Shown: in pieces, positions 59,939 to 64,000 of the stretch | Layout: each line of letters starts with the position of its first letter | Position numbering within the stretch: the stretch's first letter is position 1 | Source: Streptomyces pactum | Lineage (GTDB): Bacteria; Actinomycetota; Actinomycetes; Streptomycetales; Streptomycetaceae | Assembly: GCF_002005225.1 (NCBI RefSeq) | Contig: NZ_CP019724.1 | Span: forward strand, 5,597,501 to 5,661,500 | Length of the DNA stretch: 64,000 nucleotides | Direction of reading: 5' to 3' | The notes under the pieces: generated by a model | What the model saw: only the letters and a program-made list of their open reading frames with translations | Told to the model about the DNA's origin: nothing | Databases searched by the model: none | Translations under genes and position numbers: made by a program

Positions 59939-60469
59939 GTGCTGCGCAGAAAGGCCCGCCGCGGGCAGGGGGACCACGTACACGACGACCCTCTGGACGC
60001 GGCCCAGGAACGCCGGGTGCGGGCGGTGCTCGCGCTCGGCGGGGTGCCGCAGGCGGACCTGCCGGACGGGGTGCAGCAGGTCCGCCTGCGGCTGCTGGAG
60101 CGGACGGCGAGCGGACGCGAGGCGCCGCGCGACGTGTCCGCGTGGGCGGCGGTCGTCGCCTCCAACCTGGCCATGGACTGGCACCGGGCCAGGCGCCGCC
60201 AGGACCGGCTCGGCGAGCGGCTGGCCGCGCTGCGCCAGACGGAGCACCCCTCGGGGGAGGACACCAGCCTGCTCTCCCTCGCCGTCGCCCAGGGGCTGGA
60301 CGAGCTGCCCGACGCCCAGCGCCAGGTCCTCGTCCTGCGGTTCTACGCCGACCTGCCGGTGCGCGGCATCGCCGAGGAGCTGGGCATCCCCGAGGGCACG
60401 GTCAAGAGCAGGCTGCACACGGCGGTACGGGCGCTGCGGGCCCGCCTGCACGAGGACGAGGTGGTGTGA
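59939..60469 (+). CDS. RNA polymerase sigma factor, ECF-like (sigma-70 regions 2 and 4)
   Basis: The 176-aa sigma factor has a shortened region 2 (LPDGVQQVRLRLLERTA, VSAWAAVVASNLAMDWHRARRRQDRL) and a good region 4 (LPDAQRQVLVLRFYADLPVRGIAEELGIPEGTVKSRLHTAVRALRARL), the HTH for the -35 element. I chose GTG 59939, with GGGGGAGG about 8 nt upstream. Another in-frame GTG lies 2 codons earlier. It is followed 1 bp later by a membrane protein that may be its anti-sigma factor. Confidence 0.8.
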   Translation: MLRRKARRGQGDHVHDDPLDAAQERRVRAVLALGGVPQADLPDGVQQVRLRLLERTASGREAPRDVSAWAAVVASNLAMDWHRARRRQDRLGERLAALRQTEHPSGEDTSLLSLAVAQGLDELPDAQRQVLVLRFYADLPVRGIAEELGIPEGTVKSRLHTAVRALRARLHEDEVV

Positions 60470-60470
60470 G

Positions 60471-61226
60471 ATGGCCGCCGAACAGCATCCCGGTGGGCAC
60501 GACGCGCTGATGGCCGCGATCACGGGCGAGCCGCTGCCGCCCGGCTCCGGTGCGGACGCCCGCGGCGAGTACCGGTCGGCGACGGCCGACGTGGCGCTGC
60601 TGCGGGAACAACTGGACGTCCTGGGACGCGCCCTGAGCGAGCCGCCCCCCGGGCCGCGGGCCGCCGGGGCGGTGCGGCGCCCGTCCGCGGGCCGTCCCCG
60701 GCGCCGTCCGCTCCGCGTCGCCCTCGGCGCCCTCGCGGCGGCGTGCGCGGGTGTCGTGGTGACCGGCCTGGGGTGGCTGGTGGTGCAGGGCGCGGGCGGT
60801 ACCGCGCAGGACGCGGCGAGCGGCAAGGCCGCGGCCGGGACCGAGCAGGACGCCTCCGCCCCCGGGCAGGAGGCCGCACCGGTCTTCGGTACCCCCCGCT
60901 ACCTCGCCTGCGCCCGCCTGGTCGCCGAGGGCACGGTGACCGGCGCCGAACCGGTGCCGGGGGCCGCGCGGCACCGGGTGACGCTCGAGGTGACCCGCTC
61001 GTACCGGCCGGAGAAGGGCACCGCCAAGCCGGAGCCCCCCGAGCGGACGACGTTCGTCCTGGACGACGCCACCGCCCGGCTCCGCCCCGGCGACCGGGTG
61101 CTGATCGGCATCCTGCGGGACCGGCCCACCCCGGACACGGTGATCACGGGCGAGCGGCACATCGCCACCGCCCGCACCCGGGTCACCGGCTCCCTCCCCG
61201 AGTCCCGCACCCTCACCTGCGACTGA
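60471..61226 (+). CDS. single-pass membrane protein, probable anti-sigma/regulatory partner
   Basis: The 251-aa protein starts one base after the sigma factor stop. Residues 1-80 are cytoplasmic and helical (EYRSATADVALLREQLDVLGRAL). One membrane helix (LRVALGALAAACAGVVVTGLGWLVV) follows, then an extracytoplasmic region with a beta-type domain (RYLACARLVAEGTVTGAE ... RVTLEVTRSYRPEKG). It has no ZAS zinc motif (H-x3-C-x2-C), so anti-sigma activity is inferred from position only. The operon ends with a terminator at 61259-61290. Confidence 0.65.
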   Translation: MAAEQHPGGHDALMAAITGEPLPPGSGADARGEYRSATADVALLREQLDVLGRALSEPPPGPRAAGAVRRPSAGRPRRRPLRVALGALAAACAGVVVTGLGWLVVQGAGGTAQDAASGKAAAGTEQDASAPGQEAAPVFGTPRYLACARLVAEGTVTGAEPVPGAARHRVTLEVTRSYRPEKGTAKPEPPERTTFVLDDATARLRPGDRVLIGILRDRPTPDTVITGERHIATARTRVTGSLPESRTLTCD

Positions 61227-61258
61227 CGGGAGACGGGAGACGGGCCCGAGGCACGAGA

Positions 61259-61290
61259 AGGGGCGGGCGCCCCGCGGAGCGCCCGCCCCT
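61259..61290. terminator. bidirectional terminator
   Basis: A 12-bp perfect stem (aggggcgggcgc with gcgcccgcccct) with an 8-nt loop sits between the convergent sigma operon and the subtilase, flanked by gaa/ttc tails. Confidence 0.75.
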
Positions 61291-61310
61291 CCCCTTCGCG
61301 CCGCACCGGA

Positions 61311-64000
61311 CTACGGCACGACCTTCCCGATCCGTACGCTGCCGAGGCCCGCGGCCGTGCCGTGGGCGTTCACCAACTGGACCCGGCCGAAGAACTCACG
61401 GCCCTCCGGGGCGGCGGCCAGCGCGGTGACGCTGCCGGACACCGTCGCCGACTCGCCCGTGCCGAGCCGCACCGGCGCCGAGCCGTCCACGGTGACCGAG
61501 CCGAGGGACGCGGCGAAGTACACGTCCCGGTAGTCGTACTCCGTGGTGCCCGACGGCACCGAGTAGCCCACGACCTCGACGGTGTAGGCACCGGCGGCCG
61601 GCTTCGGCACGGAGACCGACTCCTCCGAGTCGCCGTCGGCGGACTGGCCGACGACGTTGCCGTCCTTGTCGTAGACCGTCAGGTCCAGGTCGGAGGCCGC
61701 GTCGGAGACGCCCCCGATGGCCACGTCGAGCGACGTGGCGCCCTCGGGCACCTCTACCGTGGACGTGGCCGTCTCGCCCTGCCCGATCGACGGGCGGGAC
61801 GTCTCGGCCGAGCCGAGCGGGCCGCCGACCAGTTGGCCCTCGATCGGGCCGTACCGGTTCGTCACCTTCCAGGAGGCGGCGGCCGGGGTGCCGACCTTGG
61901 CCTCGGGCACGGTCACGACCTCCGGCTCGAAGGCCGCGCCGAGGACGGTGACGTCCAGCTCGTACGGGTTGTCCAGCCGCGGCGAGGTGCGCCGCGACTC
62001 GACCTCGATCTCCCACACGCCGGGCTGCGGGTCGGCGTACGCGCGCACGTCGGGCCGGCAGCCGTTGCCGTCGAGGTAGTTGTGGTAGCAGTACGGCGTG
62101 GAGGTGGTGTCGACCGGGACGCCGTACGGGTGGATGGCGATGAACCGGGTCTGGCTCTCGCCCTTCAGCCCGCTCATCGCCACCTCCAGCGCCTTGGCGC
62201 CCTCGGGGACGGTCACGAAGTACGACTCGGTGCTGTTGCGCTGCACAGAGTCCTTCGCGGAGAAGTCGTACTCCAGCGGGGCCGAGGCCACGACCGTGGT
62301 CAGGACCAGTTGGTCGGTGCCCTCGGTGCGCGGGTCGTCGACCTCGAGGATCGCGCTCTTGATGCCCTCGGAGCGCGGCTTGGCCTGCACCTTGACGGTC
62401 ACCGGCTCGTTCAGCGGCAGCCGCACCTCGCCGGAGCCGACGATCCGGAAGGTGCGGCCGGCGTTGTTCTCGAAGTGCAGCTCGTGCCGGATCGCCCGGT
62501 CCGCGCCGGACGTGCGGGTGAGGGTGATCTCGTAGGTCTTCCGCTCGCCCGCCTCCAGGCCGCCCTCGCGGTCGTAGAGGCCGGTGCCGTAGCCCGGGGT
62601 CTTCAGGAACTGGTCGATCGCGGTGTCGACCGGCGCCTTGACCGTGTACTCGTGGGCGGTGGCGCCCTTGCGGATCGCGCGCCAGGCGTCGGGGATGTTG
62701 ATCAGACCCGCGCCCTCCTCGTACGCCTGCACACCCTTGATGTGGTCGGCGGTGGAGGTCAGCGCCGTGCGCAGCGTGGCGGGAGTGAGCTCGACGTCCG
62801 CCTGCTTCGCCGCGGACAGCAGCAGCGCCGAGGCGCCGGCGGCCTGCGGGGAAGCCATCGAGGTGCCCTGGAGCATGCCGTAGCCGGCCGGGAGGTCGTA
62901 GCCCGCCTCCGGGACCGGGGCGCCGGGCATCCAGGTCTGGATGGTGTTGACGGCGGCGCCGGGCGCGGTGAGCGTCGGCGTGAAGCCGCCGTCCTCACGC
63001 GGGCCGCGCGAGGAGAACGGCATCATCGCGTACTTCTTCCTCACCGCGGAGCCGTAGTTGGCGGCCCAGGTCTCGCGGGAGACGGACGCGCCGACGGAGA
63101 TCACCTTGTCGGCCAGCGACGGATCGCCGATGGTGTTGGCGCCGGGGCCCGAGTTGCCCGCGGAGATGACGAGCTGGACGCCGTAGGTGTCGATGAGCCG
63201 CGTGTACAGCTCGGCCCGCGCGTTGTTGCCGTCGTTGAGGGCGGGCAGGCCGCCGATCGACATGTTGACGATGTCGACGCCGCGGTTGACGACGAGGTCG
63301 ATCATGCCCTCGGTGAGCGCGACGTTGGTGCAGCCGCCGCTCCAGGTGCAGGCACGCGAGGAGACGATCTTCGCGCCGGGCGCGGCGCCGTCCATCCGGC
63401 CGCCGAACAGGCCGTTGGCGGCGGCGAGGCCGGCCACGTGCGTGCCGTGCTCGGACTCGATGACGCCGATGTTGACGAAGTCGGCCTTCGCGCCGGCCGC
63501 GTTGTGGACGACGTCCTCGCGGATCTCGACCACGAACGGCTGGCGCTCGGCCACGTCCGTCTTCGGGTCGTCGGTGCCGAAGTACCCGACCTGGAAGCCG
63601 TCCTTGTACGGCTTCATCGGGGTGTCGTCGGCGAAGTCGTGGTTGTTGTTCAGGTCGACGCGGACCGTGCCGGCCTCCGCGTCGTACAGGACGCCCCAGG
63701 AGTCGGTGGTGTCGCCGTCCCGGTTGGCGTCGCCGGCGGCGTCACCGCCCATGGTGTACGACTCCAGGAAGGCGCTCACCCGGTACGAGCCGGCCGGTGC
63801 CGTCCACGTCCGCCCGCCGTAGGTGAAGGTGGGCCCGGAGACCGAGGTGAGCATCGGGCGCCAGGTGCGGTCGCCGTCGACGACCGGGTCGGTCGCGGTC
63901 ACCCAGTCGACGATCTTGCGCTCGCCGGTGGTGGTCTTCCGCAGCGCCGGGTGGCCGAGGTCGACGCCCGAGTCGAGGATGCCGATGGTGACACCGCGGC
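61311..64000 (-). CDS. secreted subtilisin-family (S8) serine protease, 5' end outside window
   Basis: The frame is open to the right edge, so the signal peptide and prodomain are not visible. The catalytic triad is complete: Asp in GILDSGVDLGHP (near 63960), His in ESEHGTHVAGLAAANG and Ser in QGTSMASPQAAGASALLL. The S8 domain has a long insertion between Asp and His (VTATDPVVDGDRTW ... DDTPMKPYKDG) of the PA/insert type. Downstream are three beta-sandwich PPC-like regions (LEVAMSGLKGESQTRF, SLDVAIGGVSDAASDLDLTVYD) of about 450 residues. It is probably a large extracellular protease of more than 1000 aa. A terminator follows. Confidence 0.9.
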   Translation of the reverse strand, partial: RGVTIGILDSGVDLGHPALRKTTTGERKIVDWVTATDPVVDGDRTWRPMLTSVSGPTFTYGGRTWTAPAGSYRVSAFLESYTMGGDAAGDANRDGDTTDSWGVLYDAEAGTVRVDLNNNHDFADDTPMKPYKDGFQVGYFGTDDPKTDVAERQPFVVEIREDVVHNAAGAKADFVNIGVIESEHGTHVAGLAAANGLFGGRMDGAAPGAKIVSSRACTWSGGCTNVALTEGMIDLVVNRGVDIVNMSIGGLPALNDGNNARAELYTRLIDTYGVQLVISAGNSGPGANTIGDPSLADKVISVGASVSRETWAANYGSAVRKKYAMMPFSSRGPREDGGFTPTLTAPGAAVNTIQTWMPGAPVPEAGYDLPAGYGMLQGTSMASPQAAGASALLLSAAKQADVELTPATLRTALTSTADHIKGVQAYEEGAGLINIPDAWRAIRKGATAHEYTVKAPVDTAIDQFLKTPGYGTGLYDREGGLEAGERKTYEITLTRTSGADRAIRHELHFENNAGRTFRIVGSGEVRLPLNEPVTVKVQAKPRSEGIKSAILEVDDPRTEGTDQLVLTTVVASAPLEYDFSAKDSVQRNSTESYFVTVPEGAKALEVAMSGLKGESQTRFIAIHPYGVPVDTTSTPYCYHNYLDGNGCRPDVRAYADPQPGVWEIEVESRRTSPRLDNPYELDVTVLGAAFEPEVVTVPEAKVGTPAAASWKVTNRYGPIEGQLVGGPLGSAETSRPSIGQGETATSTVEVPEGATSLDVAIGGVSDAASDLDLTVYDKDGNVVGQSADGDSEESVSVPKPAAGAYTVEVVGYSVPSGTTEYDYRDVYFAASLGSVTVDGSAPVRLGTGESATVSGSVTALAAAPEGREFFGRVQLVNAHGTAAGLGSVRIGKVVP

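Overview
The window is a gene-dense, roughly 72-73% GC actinobacterial chromosome segment and almost certainly comes from a Streptomyces. The evidence is strong third-position G/C in the coding frames, many GTG/TTG starts, a melC tyrosinase operon, the sporulation dynamins DynA/DynB next to SsbB, and a csn-type ROK/GH4/kinase locus. Gene content and order run in parallel with the SCO27xx to SCO263x stretch of the S. coelicolor chromosome, read from high to low numbers; that comparison is from memory and was not computed.

Layout. 1-5163 (minus): a chained polysaccharide operon (secreted protein, GT4 glycosyltransferase, polyprenyl-phosphate sugar transferase, Wzy/O-antigen-ligase-like protein running off the left edge). 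5539-9315 (plus): melC1-melC2 flanked by four small or low-complexity secreted proteins. 9872-10843: an alpha/beta hydrolase with a Cys nucleophile; then tRNA-Arg(UCU). 11591-17806 (plus): dynA-dynB-ssbB and a sortase-anchored thioester-domain protein. 17890-18065: an eroded transposase fragment. 18297-24894: ClC transporter, HAD protein, ettA, two small coupled genes, truncated haemoglobin, PCMT-like methyltransferase.

24909-36149 (minus) is the most interesting system: seven co-oriented genes encoding a four-helix membrane sensor (GlnX-like), a membrane-anchored amino-acid-binding domain (GlnH-like), a coiled-coil protein, a PknG-type rubredoxin/kinase/TPR protein, a PP2C phosphatase, a VWA protein and a zinc-ribbon FHA protein. 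It looks like the mycobacterial GlnX-GlnH-PknG nutrient-signalling module joined to a TerY-P-like (VWA + PP2C + kinase) triad, with its own phosphopeptide reader.

36463-40839 (minus) is a csnR-K-like aminosugar operon. Its transporter genes have collapsed into one in-frame csnE::csnG fusion, so the binding protein and one permease are missing. After that come an MscS channel, HNH and Uma2 nucleases, a PadR-controlled ABC exporter with a clear 30-bp operator, a GH84-like hexosaminidase with an unusual catalytic motif, and malQ.

52869-55350 holds a MarR/EamA divergent pair, a gutted LysR pseudogene and an array of 54-bp tandem repeats that ends in a terminator hairpin. The right end has pepN, a DUF1203 gene, asd, an ECF-type sigma factor with a membrane partner, and a large secreted subtilase cut by the window edge. 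Most remaining intergenic DNA is short. Longer gene-free stretches are described in the feature list.
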